DNA of 64,000 bases, taken from Mucilaginibacter sp. L196. Lineage in GTDB: Bacteria > Bacteroidota > Bacteroidia > Sphingobacteriales > Sphingobacteriaceae. Positions 16,855-25,554 of the stretch are shown one piece after another. The stretch spans positions 163,941 to 227,940 of the forward strand of contig NZ_LMUO01000009.1 in the NCBI RefSeq assembly GCF_009765905.1, written 5' to 3'. Every line of letters starts with the position of its first letter. The stretch's first letter is position 1. A model generated the notes under the pieces. The model was not told the DNA's origin and did not search any database. It saw only the letters and a list, made by a program, of their open reading frames with translations. Position numbers and translations under genes: made by a program.

Positions 16855-18552
16855 ATGAATCTCAGACAGCAAATTATAGTAGATCATATTGAAAAAACTG
16901 CAAGTAAGTTAAATACTTCAAATGATAAAGGTTTCCAAATATTTGGACATAGTATCTTTACTGATAATAGTATTCACTCATTTAATCCTAACGACGATGT
17001 AGATGGTGGACAAGATAAACAAATAGATTCTATCACAATTGAAGAGAGTTCTGATGAGGCTACGATTTACATTACTCAAGTAAAAAATGAAGATAGTTTT
17101 TCGTCAAATCGAATAATTCATATTAGAAATGGCTTACAATGGTTATTTGAAAAGCCTATTAATGATGTTAATACTATTACTAATATTAAGTTTAAAGATA
17201 AAATTAAAGATTATCGAGCAACACAATCGAACTTAGGTCCTTCGAATATTAATATTAAAGTGGCATACATTACAAATGGTTTAAGCAGTGAGCTTTCCGA
17301 TGAATGTATACAAGAAATAAAGACCATTACAGATACTTATGACAATGAAACTTTTTCAAGTTTTACATTTGATATAATAGGTTCCGCTGAATTAGTCGAC
17401 ATAATTAACGCTCAAGAAAAGAAGAACAAGAAAATAAATTGTGAAATAAAAATTCTTTATGATACTAATAATCCATCATTGATTAAATACCACAGTCAAG
17501 GATTAAAAGGGATTATTTGTTCGGCTACCGCGTTTGAAATAGCTACAGTTGTTAACAATGACAAAAATGGATTTGTATTCGATTTAAACATAAGAAAATA
17601 TTTAGGAAAACTCGGAGGAGTAAATAAGGACATTTTAAACACGTGTACCAATAGTAATTTAAGTAATCTATTTTGGTTTTTAAACAATGGGGTAACAATT
17701 GTTTGCGATAAAGTTGATCCCGTTACAGATCCAGACGATGCGAAAGTAAAAATAGAGAACATGCAAATTGTTAATGGTTGTCAAACAGCGACAAGTTTAG
17801 CAAATGCATTGAGAGAAGGTCATCTCCAACCAGATACTAAATTGCTGTTAAGAATTTATGAAACTAACGATCTCGAATTGGTAGATAAAATTGTATTAAC
17901 TACTAATAATCAAAACAAAATAACGGGTCGAAATTTAAGGGCAAATGATAAAACTCAATTCGACCTGGAAAAGGGATTTTTATTATATGGTTATTCGCTT
18001 GAGAGAAAACCAAGACAATATGAAAGCACAATAATAACGAAAGATAATATAGTACCTAATGAAGAATTAGCTGTAGCATATTTAGGCATTGTTTTGCGCA
18101 AACCATCTGATGCAAGAAGCAGAAAATACAAAGTATGGGATGAGTTTTATTCCAAAATATTTTCAGGCGTGGATACGGTGGAACCGTATTTATTATCTGT
18201 ACTTATTTTTAGAAAAACAAGTGAGTATATTCAAGCTTCTTTTGCAAGTTCGACGGATGATACAATTAGATATTTAGCAAAAAATGCTTCATTTCACATC
18301 GCTCGGATTGTAGCTTTTTTATTTAAAAATGGAGATAATTGGAGCAATGCATCCTATATGAAGTCTTATATAACTTCTTTAATTGCTACCCCTTTAATCT
18401 TAGACTCAAATATTACTCAAGCAATGGCAATATTAAATGCGATAATTTCGAGTAATTCAAAGTTTAAGATTGATCTTAATAATGCTCTAAAGGCTGCTGA
18501 ATTAGATACTGAAATAAATAAAGAACTAAATTTAAATCACAAACGTGCTTAG
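16855..18552 (+). CDS. AIPR-family abortive infection protein with nuclease-like N-terminus
   Basis: A 565-residue protein. The frame opens at 16804, but ATG 16855 (MNLRQQIIVDHI) is the more natural start. The AIPR core (PF10592) is clear: WFLNNGVTIVCDKV, then MQIVNGCQTATSLANAL and LLLRIYETND...TTNNQNKI. The N-terminal 110 residues show D50-GGQDKQID58-S followed by ITQVK (Q75-x-K77), a pattern expected of a Mrr/PD-(D/E)xK-type nuclease fold with Gln replacing Glu. AIPR proteins are linked to phage abortive infection, but their mechanism is largely unsettled. The gene is visibly more A+T-rich than its neighbours, suggesting transfer. An HNH endonuclease gene follows 51 bases later. Confidence 0.88.
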   Translation: MNLRQQIIVDHIEKTASKLNTSNDKGFQIFGHSIFTDNSIHSFNPNDDVDGGQDKQIDSITIEESSDEATIYITQVKNEDSFSSNRIIHIRNGLQWLFEKPINDVNTITNIKFKDKIKDYRATQSNLGPSNINIKVAYITNGLSSELSDECIQEIKTITDTYDNETFSSFTFDIIGSAELVDIINAQEKKNKKINCEIKILYDTNNPSLIKYHSQGLKGIICSATAFEIATVVNNDKNGFVFDLNIRKYLGKLGGVNKDILNTCTNSNLSNLFWFLNNGVTIVCDKVDPVTDPDDAKVKIENMQIVNGCQTATSLANALREGHLQPDTKLLLRIYETNDLELVDKIVLTTNNQNKITGRNLRANDKTQFDLEKGFLLYGYSLERKPRQYESTIITKDNIVPNEELAVAYLGIVLRKPSDARSRKYKVWDEFYSKIFSGVDTVEPYLLSVLIFRKTSEYIQASFASSTDDTIRYLAKNASFHIARIVAFLFKNGDNWSNASYMKSYITSLIATPLILDSNITQAMAILNAIISSNSKFKIDLNNALKAAELDTEINKELNLNHKRA

Positions 18553-18603
18553 TTTATAATGACGGTAAACACGTAGTTTTAGAGGTAGAAAACTAAATCA
18601 CAA

Positions 18604-19377
18604 ATGAAAGAAGGCCAACGGCTGTGGACTGAAGAAGAATCAATTTTAGCCATTAATCTGTACTGTAAAATTCCTTTCGGCCAAATGCACTCCCGCAATG
18701 CTGATGTTATCGCTTTGGCTCAGTTAATTGATAGGTCGCCAAGTTCCATTGCCCGTAAACTGGGTAACTTCGCCAGTTTCGATCCGAAACTCAGGGCGCG
18801 TGGTGTAAAAGGTTTGGAAAATGCCAGTAAACTGGATAAACACATTTGGAACGAATACATGCAAAATTGGGATGAGCAATTCATCGAAAGTGAAAAACTA
18901 TTAGCCAAAAAGAAGCATACCACCATTGAGCAACTAAACCATATCGACCTCGATAATTTAAAAGACATACAAGGCAAGGAGCGGGAACGCTTAGTAACGG
19001 TTAGGGTTAATCAATCACTGTTCCGTAAAATAGTGCTTACCAATTTTAACAATCAATGCTGCATCACCGGCATTAAACAAACAGAATTACTGGTAGCCAG
19101 CCATATTTTACCCTGGAGTAAACACCATGCAGATCGCCTGAACCCTAAAAACGGATTAGCCTTAAACTACCTGCACGACAAAGCATTTGACTGCGGCCTA
19201 CTCACCATAACCGAAGATTTGAAAATAAAGGTAGCATCCTCGTTTCTCAAAAATCGGGATATACTCAGCATCAAACAAAACTTCATCGATTACGACGGAA
19301 AATCACTTATCGAACCACAAAAATTCTTTCCCGATACCGAATTTCTAAAAATTCACAACCAAAGTTTTAAAGGCTAA
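18604..19377 (+). CDS. HNH endonuclease with Myb-like N-terminal region
   Basis: A 257-residue nuclease. The N-terminus (RLWTEEESILAINLYCKIPF...SPSSIARKLGNFASFDP) looks like a SANT/Myb-type helical DNA-binding region found in front of many HNH nucleases. The HNH_2-like domain lies at about 145-215: CCITGIK, ASHILPWSK with the catalytic His, then NPKNGLALNYLHDKAFDCGLLTI. The family is common in restriction and mobile-element contexts. It follows the AIPR gene with a short gap but is less A+T-rich, so the two may have arrived separately. Substrate unknown. Confidence 0.87.
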   Translation: MKEGQRLWTEEESILAINLYCKIPFGQMHSRNADVIALAQLIDRSPSSIARKLGNFASFDPKLRARGVKGLENASKLDKHIWNEYMQNWDEQFIESEKLLAKKKHTTIEQLNHIDLDNLKDIQGKERERLVTVRVNQSLFRKIVLTNFNNQCCITGIKQTELLVASHILPWSKHHADRLNPKNGLALNYLHDKAFDCGLLTITEDLKIKVASSFLKNRDILSIKQNFIDYDGKSLIEPQKFFPDTEFLKIHNQSFKG

Positions 19378-19428
19378 AATTCACTTATATCCGATTGCCA
19401 ATAAAAGGCAAATGATATAGCTTGGCGC

Positions 19429-19734
19429 ATGCCAAATATCAAATTCAATTATCTCTACCGCGACAGCGCTAACTATAAAAATTTCAGTTCAGTAATATTT
19501 GGGAATCCGAATGGCATCAGCCTCGATGCACTACTAAAACTTATCCAAGCAAAGCTAATTGATGAAACTTGGTTCTACGTACACCAATGGCATTTACCCG
19601 ACCTACACTTCGGTACATGGAACAATGAATTTGATCATACTTGGCATGAATTTGAAAGCATCGAATACACGAGCGAGGCGCCAAGCACAGAAATAACGTT
19701 AATGGAATTTATTAACCTTGTACAAGTACATTAA
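19429..19734 (+). CDS. Small protein of unknown function
   Basis: A 101-residue protein that I do not recognise. It has no leader or TM helix, is rich in aromatic residues (eight Phe, five Trp, five Tyr by eye) and has a Trp/His-rich centre (WFYVHQWHLPDLHFGTWNNEFDHTWHEFE). It lies 51 bases after the HNH gene on the same strand and before a repeat element. Codon use looks ordinary, so I think it is expressed, but nothing points to a role except its position in the island. Confidence 0.55.
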   Translation: MPNIKFNYLYRDSANYKNFSSVIFGNPNGISLDALLKLIQAKLIDETWFYVHQWHLPDLHFGTWNNEFDHTWHEFESIEYTSEAPSTEITLMEFINLVQVH

Positions 19735-19741
19735 ACATCCA

Positions 19742-19834
19742 GTCATCTCGACTGCAGGGAGAGATCTTCTACACCAGGACTATAGAATTTTGCAGATCGA
19801 AGAAGATTTCTCCTCGTACCTCGTTCTAAATGAC
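19742..19834 (+). repeat. REP-like palindromic element, dinD left flank
   Basis: A 93-bp element with GTCAT at the left end and ATGAC at the right. Internal arms (GAGATCTTCTAC / GAAGATTTCTCCTC) can pair. It matches the element at 20820-20912 in the same orientation with about nine mismatches and no gaps. Confidence 0.75.
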
Positions 19835-19932
19835 AATAAAAAAGCAGAGGCGTGCAAAAGAGTTATTTCATAACACACCCGCATTCACTAACAATTTCAT
19901 AAATTAGCCTATAACTAAACCGCTTTATAAAG

Positions 19933-20766
19933 TTGAAAAAGGAAATCATATTAGAATTATTCAGCAAGTTTGAACAGGCTTGCTACACGTATAACGGCAT
20001 TGAATGCTGGAGTGCACGCCAATTGCAGGAAATATTAGGTTATACCAAATGGGTGAATTTTTTAAATGTCATTGATAAAGCTAAAAAGGCATGTGAAAAC
20101 GCCGGTTCAAGTATTTCAGATCATTTTGCCGATGTCGGTAAAATGATCACGATAGCAAAGGGGGCACAGCGAGAGGTTGAAGATATTGCTTTAACTCGAT
20201 ATGCCTGTTATCTTATCGCGCAAAATGGCGATCCATCCAAACCCGCCATTGCTTTCGCCCAAACCTATTTTGCTGTACAAACCCGTAAACAGGAAATTAT
20301 TGAGCAACGCCTGATTGATGTTGAGCGTGTTTCTGCACGTGAAAAGCTAACAAAATCAGAAAAGAAGCTGTCGGGTATTTTATATGAACGCGGTGTAGAT
20401 GCTCAAGGATTTGCGCTTATTCGTTCTAAAGGCGACCAAGCATTATTTGGTGGGTTTAGCACTAATGATATGAAGAAAAAGTTGGGTATACCAGCTACAA
20501 AACCATTAGCTGATTTTTTACCTACCTTAACCATTAAAGCAAAAGACTTTGCTAATGAATTAACAAGCCATAATGTTATTGAAAAAGACCTGAATAATAA
20601 TAACCAAATTTCAAGAGAGCATGTCGACAATAACAAAGCCGTAAGAGACATTCTATTACAAAGAGGTGTAAAGCCCGAAGCACTGCCTCCTGCCGAAGAC
20701 GTAAAAAAGTTAGAGCGTCGTTTAGAAAGTGACGAGAAAAAAGCGTCAAAAGGATCAAAGAAGTAA
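19933..20766 (+). CDS. dinD: DNA damage-inducible protein D homologue
   Basis: A 277-residue protein matching E. coli DinD along its length. The Bro-N/KilA-like N-terminal part includes [20 protein letters not shown] and [38 protein letters not shown]. The C-terminal half has the DinD blocks [24 protein letters not shown] and [15 protein letters not shown]. coli DinD is SOS-induced and has been reported to inhibit RecA activity. The start is TTG 19933 (TTG AAA AAG GAA). The C-terminus is Lys-rich. No clear LexA box was identified upstream. The gene is bracketed by two 93-bp direct repeats. Confidence 0.9.
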   Translation: MKKEIILELFSKFEQACYTYNGIECWSARQLQEILGYTKWVNFLNVIDKAKKACENAGSSISDHFADVGKMITIAKGAQREVEDIALTRYACYLIAQNGDPSKPAIAFAQTYFAVQTRKQEIIEQRLIDVERVSAREKLTKSEKKLSGILYERGVDAQGFALIRSKGDQALFGGFSTNDMKKKLGIPATKPLADFLPTLTIKAKDFANELTSHNVIEKDLNNNNQISREHVDNNKAVRDILLQRGVKPEALPPAEDVKKLERRLESDEKKASKGSKK

Positions 20767-20819
20767 TAAAGCTCAAAAGAAGAAGCACGTAAACGCTTAA
20801 CAAAAACACTATCCGTCCT

Positions 20820-20912
20820 GTCATCTCGGCCGCAGGGAGAGATCTTCTACACCAAAACTATCGAACTTTGCATATCGCAGAAGATTTCTCCTCGTACCTC
20901 GTTCGAAATGAC
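20820..20912 (+). repeat. REP-like palindromic element, dinD right flank
   Basis: A 93-bp element, same length and orientation as the one at 19742-19834, differing at about nine positions. Ends are GTCAT and ATGAC. It starts 53 bases after the dinD stop. Confidence 0.75.
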
Positions 20913-20936
20913 AATTGAAGAAAAGAAAGCGCGCAA

Positions 20937-21188
20937 ACGCCTGACGGAAAACCGGGCCAGGAGTTGGCCTGAGGGTAGAAGGTTTTTTCCGTCTTGATCT
21001 TTTGCTACTTTTGGATCAAGCCAAAAGTAGTAGCCCCCGCGGCAATGAGCGGGACAGAATACTTCATTAAAACGAAGACATCGTCCAAGCCCCACCGCAC
21101 CGCGCTTCGAGTGCCTCAGTGTGACAGCTCAGCGCGCAGCAAATCGCTCTGTAAGTCGGGGATTGCCACGCTTCGCTCGCAATGACGT
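20937..21188. repeat. Diverged mosaic intergenic element
   Basis: A gene-free stretch between dinD and the VOC gene. It contains the hairpin CTACTTTTGG/CCAAAAGTAG (21005-21014 and 21021-21030) and ends with a REP-like half element (GATTGCCACGCTTCGCTCGCAATGAC). It resembles the longer mosaic elements at 26190 and 31655 in layout but not closely in sequence. Confidence 0.5.
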
Positions 21189-21201
21189 GAGGAAAAACCA
21201 T

Positions 21202-21618
21202 CTACCCCTTCACCCTCTCAGATAACGAAAACCAATTCCCCGAATCATCTTTAAATATCGCCTCGAAACCATAAAACTCCTGGGTTGGCTCTTTTTCAAA
21301 CTCAACGCCTTTGGCTTTTAGCTCTTCGCAGGTAGCCAGCAAGTCATCACATTCAAAAACGCCGAAACCGAAGGTACCATTCTCTACCAGCGTGCGCATT
21401 AGCTTGCCCGATTCCTCATTAAACATCATCCCCGCCTCAACCGACATCAGCGAAATTTCCAGCTCGGGTTGTTCGGGTGGACAAACCGTTATCCATTGCA
21501 TCCCCGGCGCTACCTCCTCGTGGGTATGTACTTTAAAGCCCAATTTATTTACATAAAACTCATAAGCGCTTTGTTGGTTTAAAACAAAGATGCTGACGTG
21601 GTTCAATTTTGTGATCAT
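21202..21618 (-). CDS. VOC-family (glyoxalase-like) protein
   Basis: A 138-residue two-module vicinal oxygen chelate protein. It opens MITKLNHVSIFVLNQQSAYEFYVNKLGFKVHTHEEV and closes with GFEAIFKDDSGNWFSLSER, where the His near residue 7 and the Glu/Asp near the end are usual metal-ligand positions. The family includes glyoxalase I, fosfomycin resistance proteins and dioxygenases; the substrate cannot be deduced. Single gene, no operon partner. Confidence 0.85.
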   Translation of the reverse strand: MITKLNHVSIFVLNQQSAYEFYVNKLGFKVHTHEEVAPGMQWITVCPPEQPELEISLMSVEAGMMFNEESGKLMRTLVENGTFGFGVFECDDLLATCEELKAKGVEFEKEPTQEFYGFEAIFKDDSGNWFSLSERVKG

Positions 21619-21847
21619 GCTGCTGTTTTTTGTAAAGTTAATCCGTTTCTCAATTATAGGATATTAAAACACCAACAATATGCGCCCAATTACTCAACTG
21701 AAATGAAAGAAATGATTAACCCAAATGACAAATTTAACTACCACTAAAACAATGTGATACAAACTTATATTAAACTGTAACAATAGTGTAAAACAGCCCC
21801 ATTTACAGCAACATTAAGCCACTTTAACCGTAAAAACTAATCCAATA

Positions 21848-22675
21848 ATGAAAATGCGTATTCTTCTCCGGCTTTTACCATTTGTAATGCTTTTTGCGGC
21901 ATGTTCCCCAAAGGGGCCATACGTATTGAGCAACAAGGTATATCATAGGCAGGTTGATTCCATAAAAAAAATCATTGCCGTGCGCGACCCTCTTGCACTA
22001 AAAGATTCTGCCGGGATCGACATCACTTCGGAATTTGTTGGGACGGTTAACTTTAACATCCGCAAGCCCAATTACGTTATTATACACTTTACCGCGCAGG
22101 ATAGCGTGGTGCAAACCCTCAAAACTTTTGTACGTGCTAAAACACAGGTCAGCGCCCATTATGTCATCAGCCGCGATGGCAAGGTATATCACATGCTGAA
22201 CGATTACCTGCGTGCCTGGCATGCAGGAGTAAGCAAGTGGGGCAGCATTTCGGATATGAACAGCTGCTCCATCGGCATCGAACTGGATAATAATGGCAGC
22301 GAGCCTTTCGCCAAGGAACAGATCAATAGTCTGCTGATTTTGCTGGCGAGATTAAAGAAACTGTATAATATACCAACAACCAATTTCATTGGTCACCAGG
22401 ACATAGCCCCCGGCCGCAAACCCGACCCTGGCCCATACTTCCCATGGCAAGTGTTAGCCCAGCATGGTTTTGGTTATTGGAGTGATGATGTGCTGGAAGT
22501 ACCACCCGATAGTTTCGACCCTGCCATTGCCCTGCGCCTGATCGGTTACGATACGCACGACATCAACGCCGCCATAGTAGCCTTTAAACGCCACTTTGTA
22601 CAAATAGACAACAGCCCGCAACTCTCCCAGTTAGACCTGAATGTGTTGTATAATGTGTATAAGAAGTATAATTAG
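21848..22675 (+). CDS. N-acetylmuramoyl-L-alanine amidase lipoprotein, AmiD-like
   Basis: A 275-residue lipoprotein: the leader RLLPFVMLFAAC ends in a lipobox, so it is anchored to the membrane. The Amidase_2 domain (about 70-205) shows YVIIHFTAQ with the first zinc His, AWHAGVSKWG, and FIGHQDIAPGRKPDPGPYFPW with the second zinc His and the catalytic Lys/Asp region. It cleaves the lactyl-Ala bond of peptidoglycan or of recycled muropeptides. A C-terminal ~50-residue peptidoglycan-binding-like helical tail (ALRLIGYDTHDINAAIVAFKRHF) follows. Confidence 0.92.
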   Translation: MKMRILLRLLPFVMLFAACSPKGPYVLSNKVYHRQVDSIKKIIAVRDPLALKDSAGIDITSEFVGTVNFNIRKPNYVIIHFTAQDSVVQTLKTFVRAKTQVSAHYVISRDGKVYHMLNDYLRAWHAGVSKWGSISDMNSCSIGIELDNNGSEPFAKEQINSLLILLARLKKLYNIPTTNFIGHQDIAPGRKPDPGPYFPWQVLAQHGFGYWSDDVLEVPPDSFDPAIALRLIGYDTHDINAAIVAFKRHFVQIDNSPQLSQLDLNVLYNVYKKYN

Positions 22676-22766
22676 CCCCACCCAACCCTCCCCGGAAGGG
22701 AGGGCTTTAAAAATAAATTGCTAATCGAAAAGTCTCCCCAACCGGGGGAGATTTAGAGGGGGCAGG
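22676..22766. repeat. GC-rich CCCCACCC...GAGGGGGC element (R1)
   Basis: It starts at the base after the amidase stop. Internal hairpins CCCTCCCC/GGAAGGGAGGG and CTCCCC/CCGGGGGAG are present. Copies with the same order of blocks lie at 34962 and, inverted, at 35568. It lies between convergent genes and could terminate both. Confidence 0.7.
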
Positions 22767-22771
22767 TCTGC

Positions 22772-23890
22772 TTAATCGTACCGATGATTACCCAAATCAT
22801 ACTCCGATTGCCCGGAGATCAGTTTCTTTCGCTTCGCCACGTCTTCATCTAAATGATGATCATAAACCTCATCGGTAACGGCAACATCCCGCTCCTTATC
22901 CTTCTCGGCAAAGTACATATTAGCTTCAGCTGTTTTTGCTAACGCGACATCATACGGCCCTTTAGGCGACATCAGCTTAACAAACACCGGTAAACACTCA
23001 AACAAAATAAACAGCCAGCTGATAAACGTTTCGGCCAGATAAGTATCCAAATTTCGCGTCCCATCATCGTTGTAGCCCAACTGTCCTAATGCCCAGTTAC
23101 GATCGGCGAAACCGGCAACGGTGGCCAGGCTGTCCAGTTGATGGTCGGAGAATAAACGCAGCGTGTTTAAGCCTTCGTAATCCTTGCGTTGGGCAAGGTA
23201 CTGGTCCATCTTATCCTGATTTTGTGTCACCAGTTTCAGGCGGTCCTCTTTCTCCTGTAAAAAGCCCTCTTTTTGCTTGGCATAAGTACCGTAACCCTTA
23301 ATTCCCGATGTTTGGTCCGATTTATCGCCAAAAACTTCCTGGTTCAACTGGTAACGGGTGCGGTTAATATCCTTGGTAAGGGAGTCACTTTCCTTTTTAT
23401 AGTCGATATCCTTGCCCATCTCCACAGCGTATTTTTGGTTGTAGGTTTTCTCCAGCGTATCAATCTTACGGTGCTGACCTTTGATATAGGCGTTTTTTAG
23501 CTTGTTGCGGATCTCTTTATCAAATATTTTAAGTTCGATAGGGCGGGAAATTACCACGCCGATCATGATCGCCAGTAAAATACGGGGCGATGCCTGTAAT
23601 ATCTGCTGATTCGTGCTGCCTTCTTTGTTGATGCTGGATACGATGTATCTGTCCATGTTAAAAATGGCGGTTCCCCATATCAACCCAAACAAAATGGCAA
23701 AACCTACGGCAAAACCGCCCCCGCTAAAAACAAAGTACATGGCATACCCGCCGGATAGCGAAGCAAACAAGGCTGTGAAAAATATAGTGGCCCCAATACC
23801 CACATATTTATTATGCTCGATGGGGTACTTTTTTAATGTATCTATATGCGCTCCTGAACAAAACCAGAAAAAGCGTGTAACTTTTCTCAT
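22772..23890 (-). CDS. DUF4407 membrane protein
   Basis: A 372-residue membrane protein. The N-terminal block RFFWFCSGAHIDTLKKYPIEHNKYVGIG is the DUF4407 signature. Four TMs are visible: about 28-50, 55-75 (ending at FNMDRYIVSS), 90-108 and about 285-305. Between the third and fourth lies a roughly 170-residue charged, coiled-coil-like region (KSYNQ...KEKEDRLKLVTQNQDKM). No function is established for the family. It is divergent from the rhodanese gene, sharing a 120-base promoter region. Confidence 0.87.
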   Translation of the reverse strand: MRKVTRFFWFCSGAHIDTLKKYPIEHNKYVGIGATIFFTALFASLSGGYAMYFVFSGGGFAVGFAILFGLIWGTAIFNMDRYIVSSINKEGSTNQQILQASPRILLAIMIGVVISRPIELKIFDKEIRNKLKNAYIKGQHRKIDTLEKTYNQKYAVEMGKDIDYKKESDSLTKDINRTRYQLNQEVFGDKSDQTSGIKGYGTYAKQKEGFLQEKEDRLKLVTQNQDKMDQYLAQRKDYEGLNTLRLFSDHQLDSLATVAGFADRNWALGQLGYNDDGTRNLDTYLAETFISWLFILFECLPVFVKLMSPKGPYDVALAKTAEANMYFAEKDKERDVAVTDEVYDHHLDEDVAKRKKLISGQSEYDLGNHRYD

Positions 23891-23912
23891 TATATATTAT
23901 GTGTTATAACTG

Positions 23913-23920
23913 CAAACATA
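23913..23920 (-). promoter_or_regulatory. Candidate -7 box for the DUF4407 gene
   Basis: Read on the minus strand this is TATGTTTG, fitting TAnnTTTG, about 23 bases upstream of the start at 23890. A well-spaced -33 TTG was not found. Confidence 0.4.
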
Positions 23921-23985
23921 TATGAAACGCACTTAACTAGCGAATGTTACAAAATAATCGGTTAAATATTTAATACAGAAAAAGC

Positions 23986-23993
23986 TAACTTTG
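23986..23993 (+). promoter_or_regulatory. Candidate -7 box for the rhodanese gene
   Basis: TAACTTTG lies 20 bases before the ATG at 24014 and fits the Bacteroidota consensus. No clear -33 element. Confidence 0.45.
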
Positions 23994-24013
23994 ATTTTTA
24001 TTAATACAATATC

Positions 24014-24328
24014 ATGAAAGAAATAAGTGTACTGGAACTAAAAGAATTGCAGGATACCAATGCGGATTTTCAACTTATTGATGTAAGGGAAGATTTTGAG
24101 TACGAAGTATCAAACCTGGGCGGTGTATCTATCCCCTTAGGTGGTGTTTTAATTGAGGCTGATAAAATATCAAAAGATAAACCTGTTGTAATAATGTGCC
24201 GCAGTGGCAAACGCAGCGCGGCAGCTATTATGCAACTGGAGCAATTGGGTTACACCAACCTATCAAACCTGCAAGGCGGCATATTAGCATGGGCAGCTGA
24301 AATTGACCCTGAACTTAGCGTATACTAA
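24014..24328 (+). CDS. Rhodanese-like domain protein
   Basis: A 104-residue single rhodanese domain. LIDVREDFEYEVSNLGGVSIPLG is the N-terminal signature; the active loop C62-RSGKRS carries the persulfide-forming cysteine. These short cytosolic proteins move sulfane sulfur or act in detoxification. The next gene, a small membrane protein, starts 3 bases after the stop, and an SPFH protein follows. Confidence 0.9.
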   Translation: MKEISVLELKELQDTNADFQLIDVREDFEYEVSNLGGVSIPLGGVLIEADKISKDKPVVIMCRSGKRSAAAIMQLEQLGYTNLSNLQGGILAWAAEIDPELSVY

Positions 24329-24331
24329 GCT

Positions 24332-24526
24332 ATGATGTTTAAAAAAGCAATGCTAAATTTTATGTACAACATCGGCATCTTCGGAAGCCTTGCTGTTGGC
24401 TATATGGCATTCGACAGGAAAAGCTTTATACTGGTTTTTCCTGCCATTTTTGCCCTTGTCTTTTTCGTGATGCAAAAAATAAAGCTCATGAAACAGATTA
24501 AAAACATGCCCAAACCCAAACAATAA
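24332..24526 (+). CDS. Small two-TM membrane protein
   Basis: A 64-residue protein with two hydrophobic segments (about 10-25 and 30-47) and a basic tail (MKQIKNMPKPKQ). I do not recognise a family. It sits 3 bases after the rhodanese gene and 12 bases before the SPFH gene, so it is very likely co-transcribed with both and may be an accessory to the SPFH complex. Confidence 0.7.
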   Translation: MMFKKAMLNFMYNIGIFGSLAVGYMAFDRKSFILVFPAIFALVFFVMQKIKLMKQIKNMPKPKQ

Positions 24527-24538
24527 CCCCAACCAACC

Positions 24539-25444
24539 ATGCTTATCGCAATTTTAGGTGTTATTATTCTTATCGTAGGAATAGTAATGAAACGCTCGCC
24601 CGAACCAGCCAGCAATTTTAGTGGTATCGCTACCATTGTAGGCGCTTTAGTCATTTTTTTAGGGATCTCATCCGCTGCCTTTAAAATAATCGACCCGGGT
24701 AAAGTAGGTGTGCAAACCCTATTTGGCCAGGTGCAGGGCGATGTACTGGAAAGCGGTTTACACATTATCGACCCTTTGGTTGATGTTACCACCTTCAGCG
24801 TACAAACCGAAAACTATACCATGAGCGCCAAAAGCAGCGAAGGCCAGGTTGAAGGCGATGATGCCATACGTGTATTATCCAGCGATGGGCTAGAAGTTAC
24901 CATTGATCTTTCGGTGCTTTACAGGGTTATCCCGTCAAAGGCCCCTTTCATTTACCAAAATATTGGTGAAGATTATGTAAATAAGATCGTTCGCCCGGTA
25001 ACCCGTACCGCAATCCGTGATAACGCGGTAAATTATCAGGCGGTTGACTTGTATTCTACCAAACGCGAAGAGTTTCAGTTTAAGATCAATAAAACCATCA
25101 GCGATAACTTCGCCAAAAATGGTTTAGAAGTGCAGCAGATATTGGTTCGTAACATCACCCTGCCTGCCACCGTTCGTGCCAGCATCGAATCAAAAATACA
25201 AGCCGAGCAGGATGCCCAGAAAATGCAATTTGTTCTCCAAAAAGAACGCCAGGAAGCCGACCGTAAACGCGTAGAAGCTCAAGGTATAGCCGATTACCAA
25301 AAGATCATCTCAACAGGCCTAACCGACAAACAATTGCAGTACCAATCCATCTTAGCGCAACAAGCAATCGCCACCTCGCCAAATACCAAAATTATCATCA
25401 TGGGTAGTGGCAAGGCTACGCCTATTATGTTGAGCGATAAGTAG
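24539..25444 (+). CDS. SPFH/prohibitin-family membrane protein
   Basis: A 301-residue protein. Two hydrophobic stretches (about 1-18 and 25-47) anchor it. An SPFH/band 7 domain (about 50-225) includes VGVQTLFGQVQGDVLESGLHIIDPLVDVT and VRPVTRTAIRDNAVNY. A charged helix (AEQDAQKMQFVLQKERQEADRKRVEAQG) and a typical TKIIIMGSGKATPIML tail follow. Such proteins form large cages that organise membrane domains or regulate proteases such as FtsH. Confidence 0.9.
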   Translation: MLIAILGVIILIVGIVMKRSPEPASNFSGIATIVGALVIFLGISSAAFKIIDPGKVGVQTLFGQVQGDVLESGLHIIDPLVDVTTFSVQTENYTMSAKSSEGQVEGDDAIRVLSSDGLEVTIDLSVLYRVIPSKAPFIYQNIGEDYVNKIVRPVTRTAIRDNAVNYQAVDLYSTKREEFQFKINKTISDNFAKNGLEVQQILVRNITLPATVRASIESKIQAEQDAQKMQFVLQKERQEADRKRVEAQGIADYQKIISTGLTDKQLQYQSILAQQAIATSPNTKIIIMGSGKATPIMLSDK

Positions 25445-25463
25445 TAAAATATAATTCTATATC

Positions 25464-25492
25464 GTCATTGCTTCGTTCCTTACATCAATGAC
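25464..25492. repeat. Short REP-like half element
   Basis: GTCATTGCTTCGTTCC...AATGAC, a truncated form of the REP-like family, between the SPFH gene and the toxin-antitoxin pair. Confidence 0.5.
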
Positions 25493-25541
25493 GGTGTATT
25501 TATTATGAATAATTTCGAACCCGATTAACAAACTGAATACG

Positions 25542-25549
25542 TAACTTTG
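25542..25549 (+). promoter_or_regulatory. Candidate -7 box just before the MntA-like gene
   Basis: TAACTTTG ends 5 bases before the ATG at 25555, so the transcript would be leaderless or nearly so. No clear -33 TTG at the usual spacing. Confidence 0.45.
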
Positions 25550-25554
25550 TTATA

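Noticed and set aside
19933..20766. LexA-box upstream of dinD
   Set aside because: No clear palindromic SOS box was found in the 100 bases upstream; the SOS link is only by homology.
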